DNA of 64,000 bases from Gleimia sp. 6138-11-ORH1 (GTDB taxonomy: Bacteria; Actinomycetota; Actinomycetes; Actinomycetales; Actinomycetaceae). Every line of letters starts with the position of its first letter. Within the stretch, counting starts at the first letter, position 1. Under the pieces are notes generated by a model. That model searched no databases. It had not been told where the DNA came from and saw only the letters and a program-made list of their open reading frames with translations. The stretch is from NCBI RefSeq assembly GCF_024814355.1, contig NZ_JANUXV010000004.1:1-64000 (forward strand), in the 5' to 3' direction. The position numbers and the translations under genes are program-made. Below are positions 16,531 through 24,756 of the stretch, piece after piece.

Positions 16531-16565
16531 ACGCCCTCGAGAATCTTCCCGAGGGCGCTTTTTTA
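16531..16565. terminator. Terminator built from two inverted CGAGGGCG words
   Basis: CGCCCTCGA (16532-16540) and CCGAGGGCG (16549-16557) form the stem, followed by CTTTTTT. It ends the plus-strand direction and can also form on the minus strand, where it lies downstream of the sugar permease gene's opposite side. Pairs of uptake-sequence words doing double duty as terminators are known from Neisseria and Haemophilus. Confidence 0.75.
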
Positions 16566-16605
16566 GCTAACTGAAAATACTAACTACATATTCTGTTAGC
16601 GTAAA

Positions 16606-17514
16606 CTATCCTTTCACTGAGCCAGCTGCTAGACCAGATTGCCAGTAGCGTTGTAAGCCCAAGAAAAGTACGATAAGTGGAACCACACCCAAAAGCGCGC
16701 CCAGCATGACCGCTCCACGTTCGGGACCGAAGTAAGACATCATGCCGTATAGCCCCAAGGTAACTGGTTTCAGCTCTTCTGAGTTCAACATAACCTGTGG
16801 AAGTAAGAAGTTATTCCAGGTAGCTACGAAGATGAATAGGAAGATAGTTACCATTGCGGGAGCTAAGATTCGCAATACCATGGTGAAGAAGATACGCGCT
16901 TCCCCTGCACCATCAATACGTGCGGCTTCAATCAATTCGGTGGGAACTGAGGTTTGCGCGTAAACTCTGCCTAAGAATACGCCGAAGGGACTGATTGAAG
17001 ACGGAATGATAATTGCCCAAACCGTGTTGGTGATACCGATGTTATTGAAAATCAAGTACAGCGGAATAGTTAGTAGTGCGGCGGGCATCAGCAAACCGGA
17101 CATGATTAGGCTAAGGGTGAAAACTTTACCGGGGAACACGAACTTTGCCAGCGCGTATCCGGCTGCTACTGACATGAGCGTACCTAAAACACCGGCAACG
17201 GTGGAATACAGTAGGGAGTTCCACACGTATAGCCAGAAGTTGTTGTTAGTCCATGCCAGGAGGGTTTCGTAGTTCGTTGACCAGTTGAGAGTGTCAAACC
17301 AGAGTCCGTTAGTTCGGGTGAGTTGCTCGTTCGTTTTTGAAGAAGCGATCACTACCCAGTAGATCGGGAAGATGAAGTAGAACAGCACCATAAGTAGTAC
17401 GCCGGCGGTGATCCAACGGGCTGCGGCCGAGGGCGCTACCGAGCGTACCGGGTAGCCTTCTTTGGAAGGGCGGTAGGTGGTGCCATCTGGAAGTGTTTTC
17501 AGTTTAGAGGTCAT
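16606..17514 (-). CDS. Carbohydrate ABC transporter permease, MalG type
   Basis: This 302-residue inner-membrane protein has six predicted membrane segments and the EAA loop that docks the ATPase (ELIEAARIDGAGEARIFFTMV, about residues 194-213). It is the second permease of a CUT1 (oligosaccharide or glycerol-phosphate type) importer with the two genes upstream. It overlaps the preceding permease gene by 11 bases. There is no ATPase gene in the cluster, so it probably shares an MsiK-type ATPase encoded elsewhere. The sugar cannot be told from sequence. Confidence 0.88.
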   Translation of the reverse strand: MTSKLKTLPDGTTYRPSKEGYPVRSVAPSAAARWITAGVLLMVLFYFIFPIYWVVIASSKTNEQLTRTNGLWFDTLNWSTNYETLLAWTNNNFWLYVWNSLLYSTVAGVLGTLMSVAAGYALAKFVFPGKVFTLSLIMSGLLMPAALLTIPLYLIFNNIGITNTVWAIIIPSSISPFGVFLGRVYAQTSVPTELIEAARIDGAGEARIFFTMVLRILAPAMVTIFLFIFVATWNNFLLPQVMLNSEELKPVTLGLYGMMSYFGPERGAVMLGALLGVVPLIVLFLGLQRYWQSGLAAGSVKG

Positions 17515-18442
17515 TTCCGTTCACCTTCCGATCTGTTATTGCGTAAATGACTGCCAAAGTACCTGCAATCAGCGCGATCATTATGGAAACGGCTGAGCCA
17601 GGACCTGTGCCGCTTGGTGAGAGCTTACCGTTTAGGGTGTTGTAAGCGATCTGCATGGGCATGTAGTCCAGTTCCATCCAAGTGTTGATTACGGCCATCA
17701 CAGTTGGTTCTGAGTACAGCTGGATTGTGCCAATAATTGACAGGAGGACGGTTAAGAGGGCGGCGCCGCGAACCATTGGGATCTTGATCTTAGTGACGAT
17801 TTGGAATCCGGAGGCTCCGTCTAAACGTGCTGCTTCTGAGAGGTCATTCGGGATAGCTTGCAGTGCAGCTAGGAAAATCAACATGTTGTAGCCGGTGTAG
17901 GTCCATGTGGTCATATTCGCCATTGAAGCTAGAACCATATTGCGGTGGAAGAAGTCTGCTTCGATACCGAGGTAACGTAGACCATCTACTAGTGGTGAAA
18001 TTTCCTTCGTGTAGAGGTAAACCCAAACCATGGCGGCAACGATGCCGGGGATGGCGAAAGGAAGGAAGTATCCTAGGCGGAAAACAGTTACGCGCCGTAC
18101 CAGGTATGAATCTAGGATGAGAGCTAGGATTAATGCAGAAATGATCATGATGGGGACTTGGATTGCGGTGTAGATCAATACACGGCCTACCCCCACCCAG
18201 AAGCGGCTGTCTCCGGCGATATTCTTGTAATTTTCGAAAGCTACGAATTCGTCTACGGTATTTCCTCCTCCGTATAGGCCACCTCCGGCGGCGACTTGTT
18301 GGAAGAATGAAGCGTAGATTGAGGTGGCGATTGGAAGTAGGAATACCAGGGCGAAGCCTAGGACAAAGGGCAGCATGAACAGCCAACCGGTGATGGCGTC
18401 ACGCCGTTCTCGGTTACCTGTCTTTTTTGTTATAGCTGACAT
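17504..18442 (-). CDS. Carbohydrate ABC transporter permease, MalF type
   Basis: This 312-residue protein has six membrane segments, with the first helix after a basic cytoplasmic start (KKTGNRERRDAITGWLFMLP) and the ATPase-docking loop (DLSEAARLDGASGFQIVTKI) near residue 207. It is the first permease of the CUT1 importer. A hairpin at 18.49 kb separates it from the binding-protein gene, which usually lets the binding protein be made in excess. The overlap with the next gene indicates translational coupling. Confidence 0.88.
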   Translation of the reverse strand: MSAITKKTGNRERRDAITGWLFMLPFVLGFALVFLLPIATSIYASFFQQVAAGGGLYGGGNTVDEFVAFENYKNIAGDSRFWVGVGRVLIYTAIQVPIMIISALILALILDSYLVRRVTVFRLGYFLPFAIPGIVAAMVWVYLYTKEISPLVDGLRYLGIEADFFHRNMVLASMANMTTWTYTGYNMLIFLAALQAIPNDLSEAARLDGASGFQIVTKIKIPMVRGAALLTVLLSIIGTIQLYSEPTVMAVINTWMELDYMPMQIAYNTLNGKLSPSGTGPGSAVSIMIALIAGTLAVIYAITDRKVNGNDL

Positions 18443-18475
18443 AGTTGTTCCTAAATTTTTAAGGTTTTTACGTGT

Positions 18476-18509
18476 TTGGGGGGCATTCGAGGATTCGAAT
18501 GCCCCCCAA
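18476..18509 (-). terminator. Intra-operon hairpin between binding protein and permease genes
   Basis: A 15-bp perfect stem (arms 18476-18490 and 18495-18509) with a four-base loop lies between the binding-protein and permease genes. It likely acts as a partial terminator or RNA-stabilising structure that lowers permease expression. Confidence 0.75.
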
Positions 18510-18555
18510 TTCTAGAAGAAGTTTGTCACTTCAACTATTGAGTTAAAGCTCGTTA

Positions 18556-19881
18556 TCATTCGGATACTGGGAGCTTCAGATCCTTTAGAACCTTAACGGA
18601 TTCGTCTTGGGCTACCTTGAAGATGTCGATAACCTTTGCTTTGCCTTCAGCAACTTCTGCTGCTTTAGCGTTCATCTGGTTAGCAACTGCGGAGTAGCCT
18701 GGGATGTATCCGAAGTCAGCGTTCAAGGTGTCGTTTGCTTGGGAAAGTACGGTGTAGACTTCCTGTCCACCGAACTGACGCTTTGCCTTTTCTGGGGTAG
18801 CTACGTCACCCTTAGCTGCGATAACTAGACCTTGAGAAGCTAGGTCGTTGTTCTGGGTGTTGAACCAGTTGTTGAATTCCATTGCTTCAGCAACGTTTGC
18901 ACAGCCCTTCATAACTGCTACGCCGGAGCCACCGTCTGGGCCGGTCTTTACGCCTTCACCGAAGTCAGGGAGTAGAGCTACCTTCCAGGTGCCTTCCTTA
19001 TCTTCTGGAACAACGGAATCCAAGAAGAAGCCTGCTTCCCAAGCTGGGCCGATGTTACCGATTAGTTTCTTGTCCTTTAGAGCTGCTTCGTATTCAGGTA
19101 CCCAGCGTCCAACTACCAGAGCGGACTTGTTGTCGATCATTTCTTGCCAGAAGGAAGCTACTACTTCAGATCCGCGGTTTACAGCGTTTACTTTCCACTT
19201 GCCGTCAGTTGCGGTGTACCATGGTTCACCTAAAGCTGCGGACTGAGCGGATAGCCAGTAGCCTGCTTCGTCTGGTTCGAAGGCCAGAATGTACTTGCCC
19301 TGTTCAGAGGCTTTCTTTGCTGCGGCTTTGAGTTCATCTAAAGTCTTTGGAACTTCAATGCCCAGAGCTTTGAATTCTGCTTCATCGTAGTAGTAAACCA
19401 GTGGGCCGGTGTCCTGTGGTAGACCTACTACTGCGCCACCTACGCTCATTTGACCGTATGCGTTTGAGAAGTTCGCCTTGTACTTTTCAGCTTCTACAGT
19501 TACGTCTTCGAGCATGTTCTTGACGAATGCGGTGGGGACTTCACCGTAGCCGAGCTGTGCTAAACATGGAGCGGTTCCGGCTTTTACGTCGGCTTCGAGC
19601 TTGGTGAACATTTCGCCAGCTTTACCGTCGAACTTAGTAGCCTTAACCTGCACATCTGGGTGTTCTGCGTTCCAGCGCTTTACGATTTCTTCGACCTTTA
19701 CCATTCCGTCGCCGTCTGGGAGACGGTGTAAGTATTCGATGGTTACAGGTTCGGTCTTCTTATCAGCACTTGGTTTATCGGCTGGCTTTTCAGCGGTTCC
19801 GCCACAAGCAGCAAGACCTAGAGATGCAACTGAAGCAAAAGCTACCATTGCTAGTGCTTTATTACGGCGTACAGATGCCAT
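18556..19881 (-). CDS. Sugar-binding lipoprotein of a CUT1 ABC transporter
   Basis: This 441-residue protein has a lipoprotein signal with lipobox LAAC (Cys26) followed by a charged linker, then a family 1 extracellular solute-binding domain. Its tether is on the outer face of the membrane, where it hands a sugar to the two permeases encoded downstream. The ribosome site GAAGGAGAGG is strong. Features such as YYYDEAEFKALGIEVPKTLDEL fit the maltose/multiple-sugar binding group. A trehalose, maltodextrin or other glycoside could be the ligand. Confidence 0.87.
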   Translation of the reverse strand: MASVRRNKALAMVAFASVASLGLAACGGTAEKPADKPSADKKTEPVTIEYLHRLPDGDGMVKVEEIVKRWNAEHPDVQVKATKFDGKAGEMFTKLEADVKAGTAPCLAQLGYGEVPTAFVKNMLEDVTVEAEKYKANFSNAYGQMSVGGAVVGLPQDTGPLVYYYDEAEFKALGIEVPKTLDELKAAAKKASEQGKYILAFEPDEAGYWLSAQSAALGEPWYTATDGKWKVNAVNRGSEVVASFWQEMIDNKSALVVGRWVPEYEAALKDKKLIGNIGPAWEAGFFLDSVVPEDKEGTWKVALLPDFGEGVKTGPDGGSGVAVMKGCANVAEAMEFNNWFNTQNNDLASQGLVIAAKGDVATPEKAKRQFGGQEVYTVLSQANDTLNADFGYIPGYSAVANQMNAKAAEVAEGKAKVIDIFKVAQDESVKVLKDLKLPVSE

Positions 19882-20430
19882 ATTTTATTCCTCTCCTTCG
19901 AGTTCCAGAATGCGAAATTCTGATTACTTCTATATGATAACGCGCAACTTAGATAGTTTCTACCCTCTTTTAGGCAAATGATTAGTAACAATTAGATAAC
20001 AGCAGAGCTTCACAAAATGACTACGAGCATCAATAACTGACTCGGGGAAAACTTCTACGAGGGCGAACCAGTTTCCTATTAGTTTCTTCAAAGTTGCACT
20101 GGATATGAACTACTGAAGTTAGTCCGAGGCCTCCTCATTTGCAGCAGGCGTTTTCCCTTATTTACCAAAGAAAGAGTCGAATCAATATGCGGATGGTTAA
20201 GCGAGTTTAGGTCTGGGCGAATCACTTTGTTGCGATGGTTTATCGGACTTCACCCCCTATTGGTGGCGCCTAATGCTTCAGGCCAGGTTCGGCGCTTCCT
20301 GCCTCAGACTCGGCTACCCTGATTGATTCAAACCTACGAATGATTCAACTCTGCGATTGATTCAACTCTGCGATTGATTCAGCCCCACGAAGCGGATGCT
20401 CAAACATGAACGATTGCCACACCAGAGTAT
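19882..20430. other. Long non-coding stretch upstream of the sugar transporter
   Basis: The promoter of the CUT1 operon should lie at its left end. I see no operator I can name. The centre holds a 17-bp tandem repeat (20324-20391) and one imperfect copy of the dispersed word (ACGAGGGCG, about 20053). No reading frame here has coding character. Confidence 0.5.
20324..20391. repeat. 17-bp tandem repeat, four copies
   Basis: Units start at 20324, 20341, 20358 and 20375. The two central ones (TGATTCAACTCTGCGAT) are identical and the outer two differ in the last ten bases. The array lies at the left border of the decayed accessory region. Confidence 0.85.
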
Positions 20431-20703
20431 TTGGCAAGCGTGGTAGAGGTGCTATGGGTATCGCGTTTGACTACTTCTATCGAAACCGAAGTCTCTTATA
20501 GTGTGTGTTATCAGGGAAGTTTTCAGCATTATCGCTTTAAGACGCAATTGAACTATTTTCTAGCCCAAGACCACATAACTTTTCCAACACAGGTTGAGGT
20601 AACTTTCAACCCAAAAGAAATCGAGGTAAATCCCCTAGTCAAAGTCAGGTTACTCCCCAAGCCCGATTTTTACGCTCCTGAAGCAAAAATTTTAGGGCAC
20701 TGA
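20431..20703 (+). CDS. Possible small hypothetical protein
   Basis: A 90-codon frame begins with TTG and has no clear ribosome site. The middle (YQGSFQHYRFKTQLNYFL, PTQVEVTFNPKEIEVNPLVK) has a natural amino-acid mix with alternating strands, and no family is recognised. It may be a remnant of a longer gene whose start is gone. Listed because nothing else fills this stretch. Confidence 0.25.
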   Translation: MASVVEVLWVSRLTTSIETEVSYSVCYQGSFQHYRFKTQLNYFLAQDHITFPTQVEVTFNPKEIEVNPLVKVRLLPKPDFYAPEAKILGH

Positions 20704-20711
20704 CAAATTCC

Positions 20712-20734
20712 ATCAAAATAAGCACCTTAGTGGA
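20712..20734 (+). repeat. Left copy of a 23-bp imperfect direct repeat flanking the accessory region
   Basis: This 23-mer (starting ATCAAAATAAGC, ending TTAGTGGA) matches 20 of 23 bases with the segment at 24565-24587, which overlaps the 3' end of tRNA-Thr by four bases. It may be a decayed attachment site or the terminal remnant of an insertion sequence. Confidence 0.4.
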
Positions 20735-20861
20735 TGTTTAGTCACCTATTTGGATACAAAGCTCTAGGTGGATGCCGAATACAGATAGATGGCATAAAAC
20801 GACCAAGAGCAAGCGCAAGTGTTCATACTCCAAGCCATAAGATAACCATAATTTACGTTAT

Positions 20862-21341
20862 CTACCTCAGTTTTGAGCTCTTAATCGCCTCTTTCCATTC
20901 ACGCCCCGACACGCCGCGATACTCCAAATATTCAGAGATTAATCGTTTCCTCTCTGTATGCAACCACAGTTGAATACCACCCGGAATTCCAAGTACAACA
21001 AGATCATTCTCATCTAACTCACTAATGGGATACGAAAAAGCAAAACCAGTAGGAGTAAACTTTTTCCCTCTGAATTGATACTGCAAAATTTCGAAGTATC
21101 CCTCATTAAAATTACATGCATAAATAGTTCCATCTGGATCTAGAATAACTTCATCGGCTTTCGGTAAATCAATAGACCTCAGAATAGAATCAGTCCCGAG
21201 ACTACTCGCTCCCATCGAAGTCAGCAGCAATACATCTGAGTCTGAAATCGCCACAGGCTTCTGTCTGTACGCGAGTATTTCATCCTCAATTGAACTTAGT
21301 CTATAAGTGATCGGGAATGACAACTTAATTCCCAAGTTCAA
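20862..21341 (-). CDS. Hypothetical protein in the accessory region
   Basis: This 159-residue protein is acidic, has no signal or membrane segment, and matches no family I recognise. It has a natural sequence with alternating strands and turns (KADEVILDPDGTIYACNFN, IPGGIQLWLHTERKRLISEY), in the style of small immunity or SMI1-like proteins, but that is only a guess. The start at 21341 is TTG with no ribosome site and lies inside the 3' end of the phage-like pseudogene, so its true N-terminus may have been lost when the neighbouring DNA decayed. Confidence 0.45.
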   Translation of the reverse strand: MNLGIKLSFPITYRLSSIEDEILAYRQKPVAISDSDVLLLTSMGASSLGTDSILRSIDLPKADEVILDPDGTIYACNFNEGYFEILQYQFRGKKFTPTGFAFSYPISELDENDLVVLGIPGGIQLWLHTERKRLISEYLEYRGVSGREWKEAIKSSKLR

Positions 21342-21638
21342 TCACATCAGCGAACATGTCAAGGTTCGAACGCGAATGTAGCACAACGATAGCTTGCCGG
21401 TTTTGCTCAGTAAGCGAACGGCTCAAATTAACGAGTTCTTCCCGTTCTTGCGCAGGCATGACTTCGCCAGCCAATACCGCCCCCTCACCAACATCAGCGC
21501 CAGTAAAATCAAAACATCCTCAAGCGGGTCATGCAACCTGGTAGCTGGCGCGCCTTTAGCGAGCTTTTCACTGAGCGGATCAGGCTTCACGCCAGCCCGA
21601 ACACGCCGCCCACCACGATTCGTACCGTCTTTAGCCAT
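21325..21638 (-). pseudogene. Frameshifted phage terminase-small-subunit-like fragment
   Basis: The start (AKDGTNRGGRRVRAGVKPDP, then LSEKLAKGAPATRLHDP) resembles actinophage small terminase subunits. About 38 codons in, the frame breaks at a TTTT run near 21512. In the next frame the match resumes (DFTGADVGEGAVLAGEVMPA). It then changes character (EREELVNLSRSLTEQNRQA), a stretch more like the tail of an XRE-type regulator, and stops at 21325. So it looks truncated, frameshifted and possibly fused to another broken gene. No function is expected. Confidence 0.55.
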
Positions 21639-21725
21639 GGTTTCTCCTGACTATTATGGTGAAATAAAGATGTGAAACACGCAAAGTTACTGCTACAAGA
21701 GGCCTTAACTTAACTTGAAAAGCGT

Positions 21726-22021
21726 TTGTCGCCTCGTGATCTCCAGGTACTGAAATTTGTGCTTCTTTTTGTTGCTCTGGCGGCCGTCATTAGTTGGCTA
21801 AACGCAAACCGCGATGCGATTTTTATCGAACCCAGCGCTGAGATCGGTCTTTTAAGGGTATATGTGTGTGGTTCTTCTTGGCTCTATCATCCATTGCGGG
21901 AATATTGAATGTGGTGGGCTATGCCCTGATTGCGACTCGCAAGCTTTTCGCCACGCTTAACATGAGCATCATTATCTTATTGACCACGCTCTCGGCAGGA
22001 GCAAGCACAGGCCTCGGTTAG
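21726..22021 (+). pseudogene. Frameshifted small membrane protein remnant
   Basis: The first frame gives a membrane segment (FVLLFVALAAVISWLNANRD) and breaks near 21855. A different frame then continues with two more hydrophobic segments (WFFLALSSIAGILNVVGYAL and MSIIILLTTLSAGASTGLG) to the stop at 22019-22021. Together they would make a protein of about 98 residues with three membrane helices. The family is not recognised. The break is by frameshift, so it is called a pseudogene unless there is a sequencing error. Confidence 0.5.
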
Positions 22022-22249
22022 GAGGACGTCTAGTGTATTACCTCCACCCAGGCAGGGTCATTCACTTTCTCTACCCCGTTATTGTGTCAGTCGCAACCGT
22101 ACTCACGCGATACTTCGGGTTTAGGAGGAAGGGGCAGTTGGGTGCGGCAGAAAAATACCCCCTCCGCCACACCCAACTAGACCGTGCGTCTCTAGTGTGA
22201 GCGAGCCAGTAGGTAGCCCGCCAAGGCATTACAGCAGGCTTGGCGCTCT

Positions 22250-22513
22250 TCACCAGTGGAGTCCCCCAGCAAGTTCGAGTAATCCAACCCACCAAAGGCC
22301 TGTGCCGGAACCGTTCATGGCATTCCAGATACTGAAAGCTAGCAAGTCTTGGGAGGAGCAGTCCAAACCATCTGCTTCAAAGGCTGTGTAGCGGTTCTGA
22401 ACGATAATCTGACTATAGTGCGAGTTCATTGCATCAGAAAGTGCGTGCAGATCTGTTGGTGGATTTCTCTGTAGTCTCTTACTTAGCAAGATTGCGTCGG
22501 CATCATCACACAT
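22250..22513 (-). pseudogene. Gene fragment of unknown origin
   Basis: An 87-codon frame reads naturally in its middle (PTDLHALSDAMNSHYSQIIV, NRYTAFEADGLDCSSQDLLA) and then ends in a low-quality stretch (GLWWVGLLELAGGLHW). I do not recognise the family. It lies among broken genes and has no good start signal, so it is best treated as a remnant. Confidence 0.3.
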
Positions 22514-22570
22514 GTCAGTGAAGTTGCATCACACTTGAAAATACGAGCTGGTTAAGACTATCGATAAAAG

Positions 22571-23224
22571 TTAGTACGGCAGATGATCTGGAATGGAGTC
22601 AGTTGGCGAAATAGGGAACACGTCACCGAACTCATGGGCCAAGACTGTAGCCAGTCTGTGTTCACACGAAACATAAATTCGATCTCCGTAAATTGGTTGA
22701 GTCACCACACACGAAACCGAGTCATCAAAAAGTATAGAAGGTAAGTGTTCTTGCAATAAAGTTCCCAATTGCGCTGACGGAACCTTAATCATAGAATATG
22801 GTTCAGGTCTAAGGAACGCTGAATCTTCTGGACCCATAATATTAGCTCGACTTTGCTGTTCAGCATATCCACCCCAAAAAATTCCAGTCCAGGAAGAACT
22901 ACCAGAAAAATTTGACAATACAGCAGCTAGCTTAGATGCATATTGACTATTAGGAATCTGTCCCTCCGGATAATAAATACCTTCAGCACCACAATTCTGG
23001 AATGTTTTTTGAGTTAAGCAATGACCAGGGGCAGAGATTTTATATCTAGACGCTAGAGTTTTCCAAGTAATCTCTCCATCGTCGGTTGCTAAGGGCAATA
23101 AAACAACTATTCGTGCACCAAAACCGTTAAAAACCAAATCTGAAACAAGTCCGGAGCTATACTCATTTGCTCTCGATGCCAGTTGTGGGTTAATTGTCTG
23201 TAAAAACAAAGGCGTAGTTTGCAT
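22571..23224 (-). CDS. Hypothetical protein, possibly the 3' half of a frameshifted gene
   Basis: This 217-residue frame matches no family I know. It has several Cys residues (about 83, 91, and in SVSCVVTQ and YVSCEHRL) that could form disulfides if exported, but no signal peptide of its own. Its start lies 35 bases inside the upstream gene, with no ribosome site, and the overlap contains a TTTTT run. It may therefore be the continuation of the upstream signal-bearing protein after a one-base slip. Alternatively the two are coupled overlapping genes. Confidence 0.45.
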   Translation of the reverse strand: MQTTPLFLQTINPQLASRANEYSSGLVSDLVFNGFGARIVVLLPLATDDGEITWKTLASRYKISAPGHCLTQKTFQNCGAEGIYYPEGQIPNSQYASKLAAVLSNFSGSSSWTGIFWGGYAEQQSRANIMGPEDSAFLRPEPYSMIKVPSAQLGTLLQEHLPSILFDDSVSCVVTQPIYGDRIYVSCEHRLATVLAHEFGDVFPISPTDSIPDHLPY

Positions 23225-23969
23225 GATTCACAGGATTCCCTTCAGCAACCCGATCCCAACCATTAGCATTAGGGTACTGAATCGTTACAGTAACATATTT
23301 TGATTTTTCCGTGACAGGAACGACTAGCTCCAAACCTGAATTAGCCCTCTTCCAATCAACCCGAAATTGCGCTCCGTACTCCAGATAGGTGTATCCTTCA
23401 AGCTCGACCGTTTCTGTGTTATTAATTCTTTCACATTCTCGAACCAAGGTATGATAAGGAGACACAGTTTCATTCATTCGGATCAATAACTCATCGGCCC
23501 CTTCCGTGCGTTTCACACTCCGAATACCTTCGCTGGTTGGCGGCGCATCAGCCGTGCGCAACTGCCCCCTAGAGACCCAATAAAACTCAATAGGAAACAA
23601 TACGCTTCCACTAACCAACAGTTCTGGCGTAGAATCTCTTTCCACCCTCCAGCGTATAATGGTTTGAAAATCCCCAGTAAATGTACGTGCCCGTCCCACT
23701 GCAAGTCCAATGAGGATGCGCATCATAGCTAGTGTACTTATTTGACGTAGTTGAACTATCGCTTGCAAGCGCCTGATATCAGTACCACCTCTAGTGGCAG
23801 ACAAATCTGTCGTTTTTAAAGCAGTTTCTGCTGGTGCAACTTCCATTAATTCACTAACCGATACAATCGTATCATCGTCCTTGAAAGGCTCTACGGTCTC
23901 ATTTGTTATTCCTAAAATACCTAGCGTTGCTGATAGTGCAACCACAAGGATAGGCTTTGATAGAAACAT
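23190..23969 (-). CDS. Hypothetical exported or membrane-anchored protein
   Basis: This 259-residue protein starts with a hydrophobic signal or anchor (KPILVVALSATLGILGI). The rest is mostly soluble, with a beta-rich C-terminal half (VELEGYTYLEYGAQFRVDWK, KSKYVTVTIQYPNANGWD). No family is recognised. The ATG follows an AAGAAG-like ribosome site. It ends 35 bases inside the next gene, see there for the possible frameshift. It is the clearest intact gene of the accessory region. Confidence 0.5.
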   Translation of the reverse strand: MFLSKPILVVALSATLGILGITNETVEPFKDDDTIVSVSELMEVAPAETALKTTDLSATRGGTDIRRLQAIVQLRQISTLAMMRILIGLAVGRARTFTGDFQTIIRWRVERDSTPELLVSGSVLFPIEFYWVSRGQLRTADAPPTSEGIRSVKRTEGADELLIRMNETVSPYHTLVRECERINNTETVELEGYTYLEYGAQFRVDWKRANSGLELVVPVTEKSKYVTVTIQYPNANGWDRVAEGNPVNHANYAFVFTDN

Positions 23970-24238
23970 TTCTAGCTTCTTTGCAGAAATTTAGTGTTGA
24001 CATACTCCATTCTACAAGAAGAGCTTTATAAGATAATGAGGTAAATTTAGATTCTTCTTGATTTTGTCAAATGAATGCTAGATGCAAGGCTAGCTTTTGG
24101 TCAATACCCTGTTTGATTCGCTGTTTTGTGCACGGTGGGCCCCGCCCGCTGAGGAACCCAACCCTTGTAGAGATCCGAAGCCCCCTACCCCCTCAAACAA
24201 AACCACACAACAGGAAAGTCGAAACCTTGAATAGTTGG

Positions 24239-24475
24239 CTAAAACAGGTATTCGTAAGTCTTTGGTCTCCAGCGATCCCCATCACGGACGGTCTTTGCTG
24301 AGTGACACGACTTGCACAACGCCTGTAAGTTCGATGTGTCGTGGGTCCCGCCCAGCACGGTAGTCCTTGGCTTCGGTTTGTTCAACGTAGAAGCGGTCGC
24401 AGACCTGGTTGACCGCATCTTCCTGAGAGCCGCCACAGCAGCCGCCCGACGAACATCGCACCTACTTTTAGACAA
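24239..24475 (-). pseudogene. HNH endonuclease remnant
   Basis: The C-terminal half of a phage-type HNH nuclease is clear (LGGTHDTSNLQALCKSCHSA, then KTVRDGDRW). The expected first histidine pair (V-D-H-I before the glycine turn) is missing: the sequence there reads TASTLNKPKPR. The N-terminal zinc cysteines are absent too. The frame is open but the catalytic site is not whole, so activity is not expected. Such HNH genes usually sit next to terminase genes in actinophages, which fits the terminase-like fragment at 21.5 kb. Confidence 0.55.
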
Positions 24476-24564
24476 CCTCCGCGAACTCTACCAACCGCCA
24501 GAAACCCGCGGTAAGAAGCAAAAACACCCATCCTGATACGCTGCCCGATCGCGCCAGGCGTTGT

Positions 24565-24587
24565 ATCAAAATGAGCGTCTTAGTGGA
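24565..24587 (+). repeat. Right copy of the 23-bp imperfect direct repeat
   Basis: It matches the segment at 20712-20734 at 20 of 23 positions and runs into the last four bases of tRNA-Thr. Together the two copies frame the decayed region. Confidence 0.4.
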
Positions 24588-24659
24588 GCCACCTGTGGGA
24601 ATCGAACCCACGACCTATTCTTTACGAGGGAATTGCTCTACCGACTGAGCTAAGGTGGC
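24584..24659 (-). tRNA. tRNA-Thr (anticodon CGT)
   Basis: The minus strand folds as a complete 76-base cloverleaf: acceptor GCCACCT, D arm GCTC...GAGC, anticodon loop CTCGTAA (anticodon CGT, reads ACG), T arm with GGTTCGATTCC, and an encoded CCA end. The base pair closing the anticodon loop is a C-A mismatch. It marks the right border of the accessory region. Confidence 0.93.
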
Positions 24660-24756
24660 GGCACCTGCAGTTAAAGACTGAAATCTAAAACTTTAGGCAC
24701 GTCTACAACTGTAACGAATGAAAGCTACAGGAGCAAATATTAAATCAGCTTGAGGT

